Of a stretch of DNA of 64,000 nucleotides, positions 15,879 through 25,487 are shown in pieces; position 1 is the first letter of the stretch; each line of letters starts with the position of its first letter. The notes under the pieces are model-generated. The model did not search any database. It was not told the origin of the DNA and saw only the letters and a program-made list of their open reading frames with translations. The DNA lies in assembly GCA_023396255.1 (NCBI GenBank), contig JAEWWU010000007.1, forward strand, positions 1 through 64,000. Direction: 5' to 3'. This stretch comes from Bacteroidota bacterium (GTDB taxonomy: Bacteria; Bacteroidota; Bacteroidia; Bacteroidales; Porphyromonadaceae). The position numbers and the translations under genes were made by a program.

Positions 15879-16838
15879 TTAATTGTCATATATCTCCATC
15901 AAACGCTCTACGGCATTCTCCACCAAAAAAGTTTGAGAGACCAAATTCTGTAAATCGATTTCCGATAACACACGAGCAAAACTCCCTCTTTTGTATGTCC
16001 TACAACCAGTTGGACGGCTCACAACATCTGTTACAAATGTAGGCAACCCCAAAAACAAAGACTCTTTCACCGAAACGGAATCTCCATCTGTCGTAGTGTT
16101 GCGAATAGAGGCACTACACAGAGACATCACCTTGTAGTATGAGTGCTCCCCTTCTATAATGTAGATATTAGGTGGCAATGACCTGGCTTGTTCCTGTACG
16201 TATTGAGCATACGTCCTTGATGGATCTGACAAAACGAAGGCCACTTGGGGGTTACGCTCAAAAGCATCAAATAGCTCCCAAATGCCATACAATTCCTCCC
16301 CATTGCCATCCACAACCAACTTGTAAGCATTGGAACAAAAAACTACTCCGTATTGTTTTTTTAGAGTCTGAATACAATTTTCAGCCTCTAAAGGCAAATA
16401 TTCGCGTTCCAAGCGAGGAGGGATAAAAGAAGAAATCATTTCGGCTGACTTATTGATCTTCTCCGCCAAAGAAAGACTTTTTTGGTTCAGCAAAACCGGT
16501 TTCTTGGACCAGGCAACCGCCCTGCATTCTAACCAATTGCCAAGATACCCCCTCTGTATTCCAAAATCTCTATGAATGGTCAGTATGGAATAAGTTTTAG
16601 TAAGCCAACAGACGCACACAAACCACAGCATCACCCACACATTAGAAGCATGTAAATGCGCTTTTTGATATCTAGGTAAAACAAAAGGTAATCTCATCAA
16701 ATTGCCCCAAGTCAGAGCCATAAAGCATCTCTTATACTTACCATCACAAGCCTCCAATAATCGTGAAGTGTGAATGGTAACTCCTCCTATTGGAGGAGGG
16801 GTTCTTCCAATAATAAGTATTCTATATGGTCTAGTCAT
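15879..16838 (-). CDS. GT4-like glycosyltransferase
   Basis: A 319-residue protein with a GT-B layout. The N-terminal domain begins ILIIGRTPPPIGGVTIHTSRLL, the glycine-rich acceptor-side loop of many GT4 enzymes, and the C-terminal domain carries VDGNGEELYGIWELF and the donor-binding DSVSVKESLFLGLPTFVTDVV, a form of the EX7E motif. It is somewhat shorter than typical GT4 enzymes (about 360-400). Donor and linkage cannot be told from the sequence. It lies in the polysaccharide operon between the acetyltransferase and fnlA and probably adds one sugar of the repeat unit on the cytoplasmic side of the membrane. Confidence 0.8.
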   Translation of the reverse strand: MTRPYRILIIGRTPPPIGGVTIHTSRLLEACDGKYKRCFMALTWGNLMRLPFVLPRYQKAHLHASNVWVMLWFVCVCWLTKTYSILTIHRDFGIQRGYLGNWLECRAVAWSKKPVLLNQKSLSLAEKINKSAEMISSFIPPRLEREYLPLEAENCIQTLKKQYGVVFCSNAYKLVVDGNGEELYGIWELFDAFERNPQVAFVLSDPSRTYAQYVQEQARSLPPNIYIIEGEHSYYKVMSLCSASIRNTTTDGDSVSVKESLFLGLPTFVTDVVSRPTGCRTYKRGSFARVLSEIDLQNLVSQTFLVENAVERLMEIYDN

Positions 16839-16844
16839 ATACGT

Positions 16845-17390
16845 TTACTCGCATAACAATTTTCTGTGCTGCTCAATTTGCTCCGGAGAAAATCTCATCT
16901 TGAGAACTTTTGCCGGAACCCCTCCCACAATAGCATAGGGAGGTACATCTTTGAGAACTAAAGAGCCTGCAGCAACAATGGCTCCCTCTCCAATTGTAAC
17001 CCCTTTGAGAACTATGCTTCTTGCCCCAATCCACACATCTTTCTTCACCACAATGGGGAGATCATTCTCTGGAAGCTTTTCCTTTACATCGTACATATAT
17101 TTTCCCAAAACGGCAACATTGTGATCTCCTCCAACAAATATAACATCCGGACCAAACATCACTTTACTTCCAATTGTGATGGTGCTTTCTGATGACAGCA
17201 ACATAGCTCTGGGTCCAATATAAACATCGTCTCCTACACTTATGTTTTCATACGAAAAGGTAGAGGAACAGGGGAAATAACAAACATTTCGCCCACAACT
17301 GGCAAAACGCCCCTTATACAAAACCATAAGAGTACGTTCAATAGCCTTTTTCCAAAAGGTGTGCAAGTAGGATAAACTTCTTAGAATCAT
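16845..17390 (-). CDS. left-handed beta-helix (hexapeptide) O-acetyltransferase
   Basis: A 181-residue acyltransferase of the CysE/LacA/NodL superfamily. Hexapeptide repeats run through the C-terminal two thirds: ISVGDDVYIGPRAML, ITIGSKVMFGPDVIF, GGDHNV, then VVKKDVWIGARSIVLKGVTIGEGAIVAAGSLVLKDVPPYAIVGGVPAKVL. The closing VPAKVLKMRF is typical. It likely adds an acetyl group to a sugar of the repeat unit using acetyl-CoA. The start chosen is the ATG at 17390, which overlaps the stop of the upstream polymerase gene as ATGA; an in-frame ATG 63 bases further upstream lies inside that gene and is less likely. Confidence 0.85.
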   Translation of the reverse strand: MILRSLSYLHTFWKKAIERTLMVLYKGRFASCGRNVCYFPCSSTFSYENISVGDDVYIGPRAMLLSSESTITIGSKVMFGPDVIFVGGDHNVAVLGKYMYDVKEKLPENDLPIVVKKDVWIGARSIVLKGVTIGEGAIVAAGSLVLKDVPPYAIVGGVPAKVLKMRFSPEQIEQHRKLLCE

Positions 17391-18529
17391 AATAAGATAC
17401 TCCAATCTACATTTGTATAAAGGGTCGGATATAAGAAGGGGGTAAGTATACAAAAAAAGACCAATAAAATAGATAAAAAGAGCCTATTCTGAAAATAGGT
17501 ATGCATAAATAGAGGAATTAATAGTCCCATCCCCACATAATCGGAAAAACGACTCAACCGACCAGCTACATGAGGATTTCCCCAAAACGCTAAGTTGATT
17601 ACAGCTCCGTACAGCACAATAGAAAACAATAAATCAACGAAGTAACTATCTTGCACCTCCTCAGAAAACAATAATCGCAGTTTTCCTCCCAATATTTTCT
17701 TACGTTGTAGCAAATAGGAGCAAAGTAGAGGATATAGAAAAACGGACAAGAGAGCAGTTAAACGAAATCCAGAAGAAACCTCTTCTAATTCTTCAAAATA
17801 GACCATTTTACTACTTATAATGGAAGCCGATGGCAAAAAACTCAACCAAGACGCCACACTATTGGAAAATGTGGACATGTAACGCAGAAAAATAAAGAGG
17901 GCTACAGAAGAAATTATCCACCACAATGCATACCGCCCCACAACCAAGCTCCGCTTCCTATGCAGAACCGTGGCAGAAGCCAGTAAAAGGGAAGCGAAAA
18001 GCAAAAATTGAGAATGCATAAGAAAAGAAAAAATCAAGAGCAATGAGGCTCCAATATATTTCCTTTTACAAAAGAAAAGAAAGCTTCCAAAAAGAAAAAC
18101 AAACGAAATAGAGGACCGGGGAGACCAATAAAATAAGGTTGGGAAAATTACCGGCATAAACATCAACCACCAATCATATTTTACTTCCGCAAGGGTTTTC
18201 CTCAAAAAAAAGGAACAAAGACCAACACAGAGGGCAAAATTAATTGCCAGAAAATAAGAGAAAGAAACCCCTGTACTCACTTTCCAAAAAGCAATATAAG
18301 CCATAAAAAGAGGCTCCGCATCCAAATAAGTTTGCGAGGTAAACCACGGATAACTATTCGTTACATAGGCATTATCATAGGCATCCTTATAAGCTTCGTA
18401 ATCGGAAAGAGTTGACGGATTTTTGATCAAGAATACAACCCCCAAGAGGATAAATAACCAATACATCCACCTCTTGTTAAAAAAAGAACCTAAAGCAAGA
18501 GCTATCGAAATCAGATAGTAAACGATCAT
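17387..18529 (-). CDS. wzy: EpsG/Wzy-like polysaccharide polymerase
   Basis: A 380-residue integral membrane protein with about ten hydrophobic segments and a periplasmic loop in the N-terminal third (SDYEAYKDAYDNAYVTN, then AEPLFMAYIAFWK). The pattern of Y-rich early loop, acidic-Pro motif and later SPRSSISFVFLFGSFLF resembles EpsG-family proteins, where an arginine precedes a transmembrane helix. No other polymerase candidate is in the operon and a Wzx flippase is present. It is therefore the best candidate for joining lipid-linked repeat units in the periplasm. Sequence conservation in Wzy is always low, so the function rests on topology and position. It overlaps the neighbouring genes by 4 bases at both ends. 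Confidence 0.72.
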   Translation of the reverse strand: MIVYYLISIALALGSFFNKRWMYWLFILLGVVFLIKNPSTLSDYEAYKDAYDNAYVTNSYPWFTSQTYLDAEPLFMAYIAFWKVSTGVSFSYFLAINFALCVGLCSFFLRKTLAEVKYDWWLMFMPVIFPTLFYWSPRSSISFVFLFGSFLFFCKRKYIGASLLLIFSFLMHSQFLLFASLLLASATVLHRKRSLVVGRYALWWIISSVALFIFLRYMSTFSNSVASWLSFLPSASIISSKMVYFEELEEVSSGFRLTALLSVFLYPLLCSYLLQRKKILGGKLRLLFSEEVQDSYFVDLLFSIVLYGAVINLAFWGNPHVAGRLSRFSDYVGMGLLIPLFMHTYFQNRLFLSILLVFFCILTPFLYPTLYTNVDWSILL

Positions 18530-19641
18530 AAGAGTTCGCTATTATAGACTTTCAAATGCTTTTGAGAGCAGATCTTTATCGAAAAGAGATTTTCATAAAC
18601 AGACCTCGCTTTTTGGCTCACCATACTTTTTTCTTCACAAGACAAACTCAACCCTCTCTTCAGAGCCACCACAATATCCGAAACGTCCGTACCGCTGCTC
18701 AAGATGCCACTGACCCCATCGGTAATCATACTTCTAATACCACCAACAGGAGAACAAATACAAACTCGCCCAGCAGACAGAGCCTCTATTATTGTTATAG
18801 GCATTCCCTCAATCAGCGAACATAAACAGAAGTAGTCTGCCAATAGGAGATAGTCTGCTACATTATCTTTTACGCCTACGCAATGAATTCTTTCTGGACA
18901 TATTTGCTGTACTTTTTCCAAAATACCCTCGTCTCCGGTTTTAACCCGACCAATAAGAACCATACAAATATCTTGCCCTTCGCGAACCAAAGTCTCCACA
19001 GCTTGTGCTATAGCCAATTGATTTTTCACAACGCTAATGTTGGCCACACAGACAAAAACCTTAGTTTGTCTGGTTTTGCGGTAGATATTATCAAAATCGG
19101 CAGCAACCATCGAGAATTTATCTGAAGTTTTTAATTCATTTCTGCCATTGAAAATCAAAAAATCCTCGGAACATTTATAAACAGATCGAAAAGATCGTTG
19201 ACTCTCGTTCGAAATTGTGATAGGATGCACGTGCATCTTCTTATAAAAAAATTGTCTCACCCTACGTTGTCTGTCGGACGGACAATCAAGTAAAGCATCA
19301 CTATGTATCGTATGAAACATCTTAAATTGATGAGGAAGCAAAAGAGATAGGTAGCTATACTCCAATGCGTTTAGGTGAGCATGCACTACATCGGGTTTTA
19401 TTCTTCTCAAGATTTTGGCCACTCGCCACAATGTCACTACATCAAAACCAGACCTTTTCCCCAGCGTATAAAGATTAACCCTCTCACTCAACTCTTTAGG
19501 TAAAAACATTTTATCATTATCCACATCGAACAAAGTCACCACTGAAACTTGTTCTGTTTTTGACAACTCGTTGGATAAATCAACCAAAAAGCGCTCAGCT
19601 CCTCCTTCTGTTAGGATAGGTATTATTTGTACTATATGCAT
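18526..19641 (-). CDS. GT4 glycosyltransferase
   Basis: A 371-residue GT-B glycosyltransferase. The N-terminus has MHIVQIIPILTEGGAERFLVDLS, the GGAE loop typical of GT4, and DVVHAHLNALEYS. The C-terminal donor domain has FVCVANISVVKNQLAIAQAV, RIHCVGVKDNVADYLLLADYF and the EX7E motif in SLIEGMPITIIEALSAG with CSPVGGIRSMI following. It belongs with retaining transferases that use nucleotide sugars; the sugar is not predictable. It starts 5 bases after the flippase gene and its stop overlaps the start of the polymerase as ATGA, so it is translationally linked with its neighbours. Confidence 0.88.
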   Translation of the reverse strand: MHIVQIIPILTEGGAERFLVDLSNELSKTEQVSVVTLFDVDNDKMFLPKELSERVNLYTLGKRSGFDVVTLWRVAKILRRIKPDVVHAHLNALEYSYLSLLLPHQFKMFHTIHSDALLDCPSDRQRRVRQFFYKKMHVHPITISNESQRSFRSVYKCSEDFLIFNGRNELKTSDKFSMVAADFDNIYRKTRQTKVFVCVANISVVKNQLAIAQAVETLVREGQDICMVLIGRVKTGDEGILEKVQQICPERIHCVGVKDNVADYLLLADYFCLCSLIEGMPITIIEALSAGRVCICSPVGGIRSMITDGVSGILSSGTDVSDIVVALKRGLSLSCEEKSMVSQKARSVYENLFSIKICSQKHLKVYNSELL

Positions 19642-19646
19642 ATTTC

Positions 19647-21104
19647 CTACTTATGGTTGCTACGAGAATTCCTCAAATCGACTACAATTTTACGAAATTC
19701 CGCTAATGTTTTTCTGTCACAAAAATAGTATAAAACAAACAACAGAAAGCTCCCCAATAAAATTTGCAGTATGAGCATTTCAATCCAAGGGAGAGTTGTT
19801 AAAGTTAATAACCACACAACGCTCGCCGCTATGGAAGAAAACAAAAGAGGCCTTGTAATATCTCTCAACTGAGAAAATAGCGAATAGTCTATAGTTTTTC
19901 CCGCGCAAAACATATTCAGCAATAATGACAGCCACATAGAAAAAACGCTCCCTATCAACATTGCCTCAATGTTCGTAAACATCCCTATGACAAGTGGAAT
20001 TGTTGCCACAATTTGTTTTAAGATCTCCAATTTCAAAATCAGACCAGCCATCCCCTTTACTTGAAGAATATTAGAATTTAGTACGTAAAGGGGGTGAGCC
20101 ATTCCATAAAAACATAGGATCTGTAAATAACCTACAGCAGGAAGCCACTTTTCTCCAATTAAGACAATAAGCAGAGGTTTTGCCATAGCTGCCAATCCCA
20201 AAAGAAGAGCTGAAGAAAAAATCGTTGAAAAAACTACAGTCTTTCGAAAAAAAAGAAAAAGATCGGCTTGATTACTTTGGACGGCACTAAGAGAAGGGTA
20301 AGTTACTCTTTGTATTACGAATGTTAAGTTGGTAGACAAAGCCTCTCTGAACTGTAGGGCTCGGGTATATTGTCCCAAGGTTTCCTTTGTGTAGAACTTT
20401 CCTATAACAAACTGATACACATTTTGATAAATAGTATATGTTAATCCGGAGAGTAAAAGTTTGAATCCGAAGCTAAAAAGTTCCTTAAAGCTATTCCAAG
20501 AATATATCCATTGAGGCAACCATCGATTAAACAACCACAAAAAAAGAGTATTACAAAACTGACGACTCAGTTGCTGCCCCACTAAAGCCCAAACACCATA
20601 TCCACACAAAGCCATCCCAATCCCCACAGCAGCAGATACCAATGAAGCTATTATAGAAACTTTAGCTTGTGTCTTAAAATCGATAGCCTTCACCAATTTG
20701 GTTTTCTGTATAATGGCCAATGCATTAAATATCAGAATAAGAGATATTACTCTGAGGGTCGGTACCAATATGGGCAATTCAAAAAAACGAGCTATCGCTG
20801 GAGATGAAAAAAACAAAATCAGATACATCACTCCCCCCAATACTACGTTGACGTAGAAAACGGTATTATAGTCAATTTCATTCGCATCCTTTTTTCTAAT
20901 CAGTGCATTAGAAAATCCACTGTCAACAATGGAATTAGATACAGCTATCAAAATAGTAAGAATACCAATCACTCCAAACTCTGCCGGAGATAAAATACGG
21001 GCCAGTATAATACCAACAATAAAAGTAATTCCAGAGCCGGAAATGTTATCCACAATGCTCCACCCAATCCCTTTTACAGCCTTGTTTTTTATGGAATCAC
21101 TCAT
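19647..21104 (-). CDS. wzx: Wzx-type lipid-linked oligosaccharide flippase
   Basis: A 485-residue MOP-superfamily membrane protein with some 12-14 hydrophobic segments. The N-terminus SIKNKAVKGIGWSIVDNISGSGITFIV with ARILSPAEFGVIGIL is characteristic of the WzxC/polysaccharide transporter family. It should move undecaprenyl-diphosphate-linked repeat units across the inner membrane. The ATG at 21104 is preferred because a GAGG sequence lies 7 bases upstream; an in-frame GTG 15 bases earlier would swallow that site. Its presence with a polymerase defines the locus as Wzx/Wzy-dependent rather than ABC-transporter-dependent. Confidence 0.92.
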   Translation of the reverse strand: MSDSIKNKAVKGIGWSIVDNISGSGITFIVGIILARILSPAEFGVIGILTILIAVSNSIVDSGFSNALIRKKDANEIDYNTVFYVNVVLGGVMYLILFFSSPAIARFFELPILVPTLRVISLILIFNALAIIQKTKLVKAIDFKTQAKVSIIASLVSAAVGIGMALCGYGVWALVGQQLSRQFCNTLFLWLFNRWLPQWIYSWNSFKELFSFGFKLLLSGLTYTIYQNVYQFVIGKFYTKETLGQYTRALQFREALSTNLTFVIQRVTYPSLSAVQSNQADLFLFFRKTVVFSTIFSSALLLGLAAMAKPLLIVLIGEKWLPAVGYLQILCFYGMAHPLYVLNSNILQVKGMAGLILKLEILKQIVATIPLVIGMFTNIEAMLIGSVFSMWLSLLLNMFCAGKTIDYSLFSQLRDITRPLLFSSIAASVVWLLTLTTLPWIEMLILQILLGSFLLFVLYYFCDRKTLAEFRKIVVDLRNSRSNHK

Positions 21105-21144
21105 ACTGCCTCGAAACACTCGTTATAGCGTAGCATAAACGTTT

Positions 21145-22179
21145 CTAATAATCAAGGTAATCTCTGCTTGTAACGCTGTCCAACCACTCTTGATTGTCTA
21201 AATACCAACGAACTGTTCTTTCAAGTCCTTCTTCAAACTGTAGTGAGGGAGTCCATCCCAGCTCCTTCTGTATCTTGGAAGCATCTATAGCATAACGCAG
21301 GTCGTGCCCTGCCCGATCTGTCACATAAGTTATTAAAGAATCCGAAGTTCCTTGAGGACGGCCCAAGAATTTATCTGTTATTCGGATAAGGTCTTTGATC
21401 AAATCTATATTTTTCCACTCATTAAAACCTCCTATGTTGTAGGTATCTCCGACACATCCCTTGTGAAAAACAATATCTATGGCTCGAGCATGATCCTCTA
21501 CATAAAGCCAATCACGCACGTTTTCTCCCCTACCATACACAGGCAAAGGCCTATTATGACAAATATTATTAATAAATAGGGGAATCAGTTTTTCGGGGTG
21601 TTGATATGCTCCATAATTATTGCTACAATTAGATATGACTGTAGGCAAACCATAGGTATCGTGGTAAGCACGCACAAAATGGTCACTGCTGGCTTTACTT
21701 GCCGAATAAGGTGAGTGGGGATCGTATTTTGTTTGCTCAGTAAATAAGGTCTTGTCAAACCCCAAAGCTCCGTACACCTCATCTGTAGAAATGTGGTAAA
21801 AAAGTTTCCCTGATCGATTACCAGCCCAAACCTCCTTAGCCGTTTGCAAAAGAGCCAAAGTTCCCATCACATTGGTTTGAGCGAAAGCAAATGGATTTTT
21901 TATGGAACGATCTACGTGACTCTCTGCAGCCAAATGGATCACCCCATCTATAGCATAATCAACAAAAACATCTCTCAAATTCTGTATATCGCAAACATCC
22001 CCCTTAATAAAAACATAATTGGGGGCATCTTCAATGTCTTTCAAATTTGATAAATTGCCCGCATAGGTCAATTTATCAAAGTTTATAATTCGATATTGCG
22101 GATACTTCTTGACCAGCAACCGGACTACGTGAGACCCAATAAACCCCGCTCCTCCCGTAACCAAAATATGACGCTCCAT
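21145..22179 (-). CDS. rmlB: dTDP-glucose 4,6-dehydratase
   Basis: Converts dTDP-glucose to dTDP-4-keto-6-deoxyglucose with bound NAD+. The 344-residue short-chain dehydrogenase has the GGAGFIGSHV nucleotide loop at its start, HLAAESHVDRSI, STDEVYGALG, the catalytic SPYSASKASSDHF and the RNWL-like RDWLYVEDHARAI. The start at 22179 gives the standard N-terminus MERHILVTGG and has GGGTG upstream; in-frame ATG codons further up would add a non-conserved extension reaching into rmlA. It follows rmlA after 44 bases. rmlC and rmlD are not in this window, so the final dTDP sugar (rhamnose or another 6-deoxy or 4-amino sugar) is open. Confidence 0.95.
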   Translation of the reverse strand: MERHILVTGGAGFIGSHVVRLLVKKYPQYRIINFDKLTYAGNLSNLKDIEDAPNYVFIKGDVCDIQNLRDVFVDYAIDGVIHLAAESHVDRSIKNPFAFAQTNVMGTLALLQTAKEVWAGNRSGKLFYHISTDEVYGALGFDKTLFTEQTKYDPHSPYSASKASSDHFVRAYHDTYGLPTVISNCSNNYGAYQHPEKLIPLFINNICHNRPLPVYGRGENVRDWLYVEDHARAIDIVFHKGCVGDTYNIGGFNEWKNIDLIKDLIRITDKFLGRPQGTSDSLITYVTDRAGHDLRYAIDASKIQKELGWTPSLQFEEGLERTVRWYLDNQEWLDSVTSRDYLDY

Positions 22180-22223
22180 ACGTATCACCCTATCATATTT
22201 CTTATTATAACTCATTAAGCTGG

Positions 22224-23099
22224 CTATTCCTCCAATAGACGAAGCAAATACTTTCCATATTGGTTCTGAAACATTGGTTGCGCCATTTGTAATATGCGCT
22301 CTTTTGTAATCCACCCATTTTTGTAGCCGATTTCCTCTAAGCAGGCTATTTTGAGTCCTTGACGTTTTTCTACCACTTCTACGAAAGTAGAGGCTTCACT
22401 CAAAGATTCGTGCGTTCCTGTATCTAACCAAACAAAACCACGCCCCAAGAGTGAAACATCCAGTTTTTTTTCTTTTAGAAACAACTCATTAACAGAAGTT
22501 ATTTCTAATTCTCCTCTTGCCGATGGCTTTATTTTTTTTGCAATTTCAACGACTTTATTCGGATAAAAATAAAGTCCCACTACAGCATAGTTAGATTTTG
22601 GGTATTGGGGTTTTTCTTCAATGCTAAGGACATTACCCTGAGAATCGAGTTCTGCAACCCCATATCGCTCCGGATCCATAACCCAATAGCCGAAAACCGT
22701 TGCTTTCTGTTCTTCGGAAGCTCTTTGGACTGCTTTTTGTAGCATTGAACTAAATCCTTGTCCATAGAAAATATTATCCCCCAAAACCAAACAGACAGAT
22801 TCTTCTCCGATAAACTCCTCTCCAATTATAAAAGCTTGTGCCAATCCATCTGGAGAGGGTTGCTCAGCATACTGCAATTGAATACCAAAATCACTACCAT
22901 CACCTAAAAGTCTCTGAAATCCGGGTAAATCTTGAGGTGTAGAAATAATTAGGATATCTCTTATTCCGGCCAGCATCAACACCGATAGAGGATAATAAAC
23001 CATAGGCTTGTCATAAACAGGAAGTAATTGCTTACTGATACCTCGCGTTATGGGATAAAGCCTCGTTCCAGACCCTCCTGCCAAGACAATGCCTTTCAT
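22224..23099 (-). CDS. rmlA: glucose-1-phosphate thymidylyltransferase
   Basis: Makes dTDP-glucose from dTTP and glucose-1-phosphate. The 291-residue protein has the nucleotidyltransferase signature GIVLAGGSGTRLYPITRGISKQ at the N-terminus. It also has the substrate blocks YDKPMVYYPLSVLM, LGDNIFYGQGF, EEKPQYPKSNYAVVGLYFY and FVWLDTGTHESL. The length and all motifs match the standard enzyme. It is the first gene of the polysaccharide operon. No good TAnnTTTG promoter was found in the 147-base gap to the transketolase gene upstream, which reads in the same direction. Read-through from there, or an atypical promoter, may drive the operon. Confidence 0.96.
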   Translation of the reverse strand: MKGIVLAGGSGTRLYPITRGISKQLLPVYDKPMVYYPLSVLMLAGIRDILIISTPQDLPGFQRLLGDGSDFGIQLQYAEQPSPDGLAQAFIIGEEFIGEESVCLVLGDNIFYGQGFSSMLQKAVQRASEEQKATVFGYWVMDPERYGVAELDSQGNVLSIEEKPQYPKSNYAVVGLYFYPNKVVEIAKKIKPSARGELEITSVNELFLKEKKLDVSLLGRGFVWLDTGTHESLSEASTFVEVVEKRQGLKIACLEEIGYKNGWITKERILQMAQPMFQNQYGKYLLRLLEE

Positions 23100-23246
23100 A
23101 GTATTTTGTTTTTCTGTTCAATTGTACAATCCTTTGGCAACTAAAAATACAAATTGCGTCGGGATTGTTTCTTCTTATTTCCACCAAAAAAAGTAACGGG
23201 TTGGAAGAAATACTTACTGATACAGTATCTTCCACCCCATTGTTAA

Positions 23247-25292
23247 TCAAAGATTTAAAATTTCCACCTTCTCTACTACCGCCTGAGGCGTAAAGCCAAA
23301 CTTCTCATCCAGAACAGTATAAGGAGCAGAAAAACCAAAACTTTCCAATCCATGAATACAACTCAAATCTCCCACGAGTCCCAAAAGATTAACAGGGAGC
23401 CCCGCAGTTAGACCAAAGCGAATAATTCCATCCGGTAAAACATCCTTCTGATAACTTTCTGGCTGATTTCTGAATAACCCTTCAGATTGTACAGAAACTA
23501 CTCTCACTCGTTTTCCCTTCTCTCGCAACAAGGTTGCAGCTCCCTCAAGAGTAGACACTTCTGAGCCGGAAGCTATTAAGACCACCTGTGGATCTCCCGA
23601 ACAAGATACAACATAGGCTCCTCTTTGAGCTTGAAGAGCTCTATCATAAGGCGAGGTAAACAGACTCCGATCCGTTGGTAAATCGGTTATATTCTGTCTA
23701 GAAAGAATTAGTGCCGTAGGGGTGTGTTTATTTTCCATCGCCATTTTCCAAGCTACAGTAGTTTCGTGAACATCCGCCGGACGCAAAACCAACATAGATC
23801 GTTGGCCCGAATGATTATGCAAATGCTCCATCAAGCGAATTTGTGCCTCTTGCTCTACCGGCTCGTGCGTAGGTCCATCTTCTCCTACACGGAAAGCATC
23901 GTGCGACCACACAAAAGTGACAGGCAGTTCCATAAGAGCAGCCATACGCACCACAGGTTTCATATAGTCCGAAAAAACAAAGAATGTTCCGCAAGCGACA
24001 CGAATTCCCCCATGTATAGCCATACCCACACAAAGGGCCGCCATTGTAAGTTCAGAAACTCCGGCTTGTAAAAATTTTCCCGAAAAATCACCCTTAGCTA
24101 AAGATTTCGTTTTTTTCAAGAAACCGTCTGTCTTATCTGAGTTAGAAAGGTCTGCAGAAGAAACAATCATATTTTCAACGTTCTCAGCCAATACAGAAAG
24201 AACGGCTGCACTGGCAGAACGAGTGGCTTGATTCTCTTTCTGCACGATGGATGCCCAATCAATGGTTGGTAATTCTCCTGCAAACCATTCCTCAAAATGC
24301 TTGTATTGCTCCGGATGCTCTTGAGCAAAACTTTTCTGTTCTTCTCTCAAATGTGCCACATCCTTTCTTAACTGCTCTTTTCGTGCAGCATACAATGCCG
24401 CAACATCCTTATATACAGAAAATGGGGTATCCGGATCTGCCCCCAAGAGTTCAAGAGTTTTAGCAACATCCACTCCGGCCTTAGATAAGGGTTGCCCGTG
24501 GGTAGGAATGGTATTTTTCAAGGTTTTACCATCACTGTCCACGGCCCTGTAAGCCATTACCGTATGCCCTATGATAAGAGAAGGTTGTCCTTGGTGAGCA
24601 ATTGCCTCATCCAATGCAGACCTTATGGCATCTGCATCTGTCGCATCTATCTCTAAAACATACCACCCCCAAGCTCGATACTTCATCGCAATGTCTTCAC
24701 AATCGACCTCTGCTACTGTTGTAGAAAGTTGTATGTCGTTGGCATCGTAAAACATTACTAAATTATCCAACCCCAAATGACCAGCTATACGGCCTGCTCC
24801 AGCTGAAATTTCTTCTTGAATTCCCCCATCGGAGATATAAGCAAAAATGCGCTGAGGCATAAGTATTTCACCCAAACGATGTTGAAGAAACTTAGCTGCG
24901 ATAGCTGCCCCAACCGCATACGTATGCCCTTGTCCCAAAGGACCACTCGTGTTCTCTATCATCCGCTTGGGATCTCTTTCCGGGTGCCCCGGTGTTGCAC
25001 TACCCCAAGAACGAAAAGCCGCCAACTCCTGCGTATCAAAGAAACCGCACAAAGCAAGTTGAGCATAAAGCATAGGAGACATATGACCCGGATCCAAAAA
25101 GAAACGATCCCGCCAAGGTGCAGAAGGACAATCAGGGTCATAACGGAGATATTCCAAGAAAAGTGTGTTAATAAAGTCCGCCCCCCCTAAGGCTCCCCCG
25201 GGATGTCCACTATTTGCCTGCTCCACCATAGAGAGTGCTAAAGCTCTGATATTATCGGCACAACGTTCCAATTGCTGTTTATTCGGTTTCAT
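23247..25292 (-). CDS. tkt: transketolase
   Basis: Thiamine-diphosphate enzyme of the non-oxidative pentose phosphate pathway, moving two-carbon ketol units between sugar phosphates. The 681-residue protein has the complete order. The N-terminal PP domain shows EQANSGHPGGALGGADF and DPGHMSPMLYAQL, then GPLGQGHTYAVGAAIA. The ThDP motif GDG is present as ISDGGIQEEISAGAGRIAGH, with metal-binding YDANDIQLST. The Pyr domain has DGPTHEPVEQ, and a C-terminal transketolase domain follows. It has an excellent promoter immediately upstream and is separated from groEL by a terminator. The rmlA start lies 147 bases after its stop in the same direction. Confidence 0.97.
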   Translation of the reverse strand: MKPNKQQLERCADNIRALALSMVEQANSGHPGGALGGADFINTLFLEYLRYDPDCPSAPWRDRFFLDPGHMSPMLYAQLALCGFFDTQELAAFRSWGSATPGHPERDPKRMIENTSGPLGQGHTYAVGAAIAAKFLQHRLGEILMPQRIFAYISDGGIQEEISAGAGRIAGHLGLDNLVMFYDANDIQLSTTVAEVDCEDIAMKYRAWGWYVLEIDATDADAIRSALDEAIAHQGQPSLIIGHTVMAYRAVDSDGKTLKNTIPTHGQPLSKAGVDVAKTLELLGADPDTPFSVYKDVAALYAARKEQLRKDVAHLREEQKSFAQEHPEQYKHFEEWFAGELPTIDWASIVQKENQATRSASAAVLSVLAENVENMIVSSADLSNSDKTDGFLKKTKSLAKGDFSGKFLQAGVSELTMAALCVGMAIHGGIRVACGTFFVFSDYMKPVVRMAALMELPVTFVWSHDAFRVGEDGPTHEPVEQEAQIRLMEHLHNHSGQRSMLVLRPADVHETTVAWKMAMENKHTPTALILSRQNITDLPTDRSLFTSPYDRALQAQRGAYVVSCSGDPQVVLIASGSEVSTLEGAATLLREKGKRVRVVSVQSEGLFRNQPESYQKDVLPDGIIRFGLTAGLPVNLLGLVGDLSCIHGLESFGFSAPYTVLDEKFGFTPQAVVEKVEILNL

Positions 25293-25323
25293 TGTTAATG
25301 TTATCTGTTGTGGTTACTGTCCG

Positions 25324-25353
25324 CAAAGGTAACCAAAACAAAGCAACGGACAA
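25324..25353 (-). promoter_or_regulatory. promoter of transketolase gene (TTG-N19-TACCTTTG)
   Basis: On the minus strand TTG (25351-25353) is followed after exactly 19 bases by TACCTTTG (25324-25331), the full Bacteroidota consensus, about 32 bases before the tkt ATG. Confidence 0.85.
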
Positions 25354-25403
25354 TTTTTTCAAAGAAATCTTTCTCTTTGAAAAAACAAGAATCCACAGCA
25401 AAC

Positions 25404-25441
25404 AAAAAGATCGCCTCGTAACTAATGTTACGAGGCGATCT
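25404..25441 (-). terminator. intrinsic terminator of groES-groEL
   Basis: A perfect 15-bp stem is formed on the minus strand by AGATCGCCTCGTAAC and GTTACGAGGCGATCT around a 4-base loop. A T run follows, about 46 bases after the groEL stop. Confidence 0.93.
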
Positions 25442-25487
25442 CCCCTTATTTTACAGTTCTCCGACAGGTAAAGGTGAAAGATGATTA

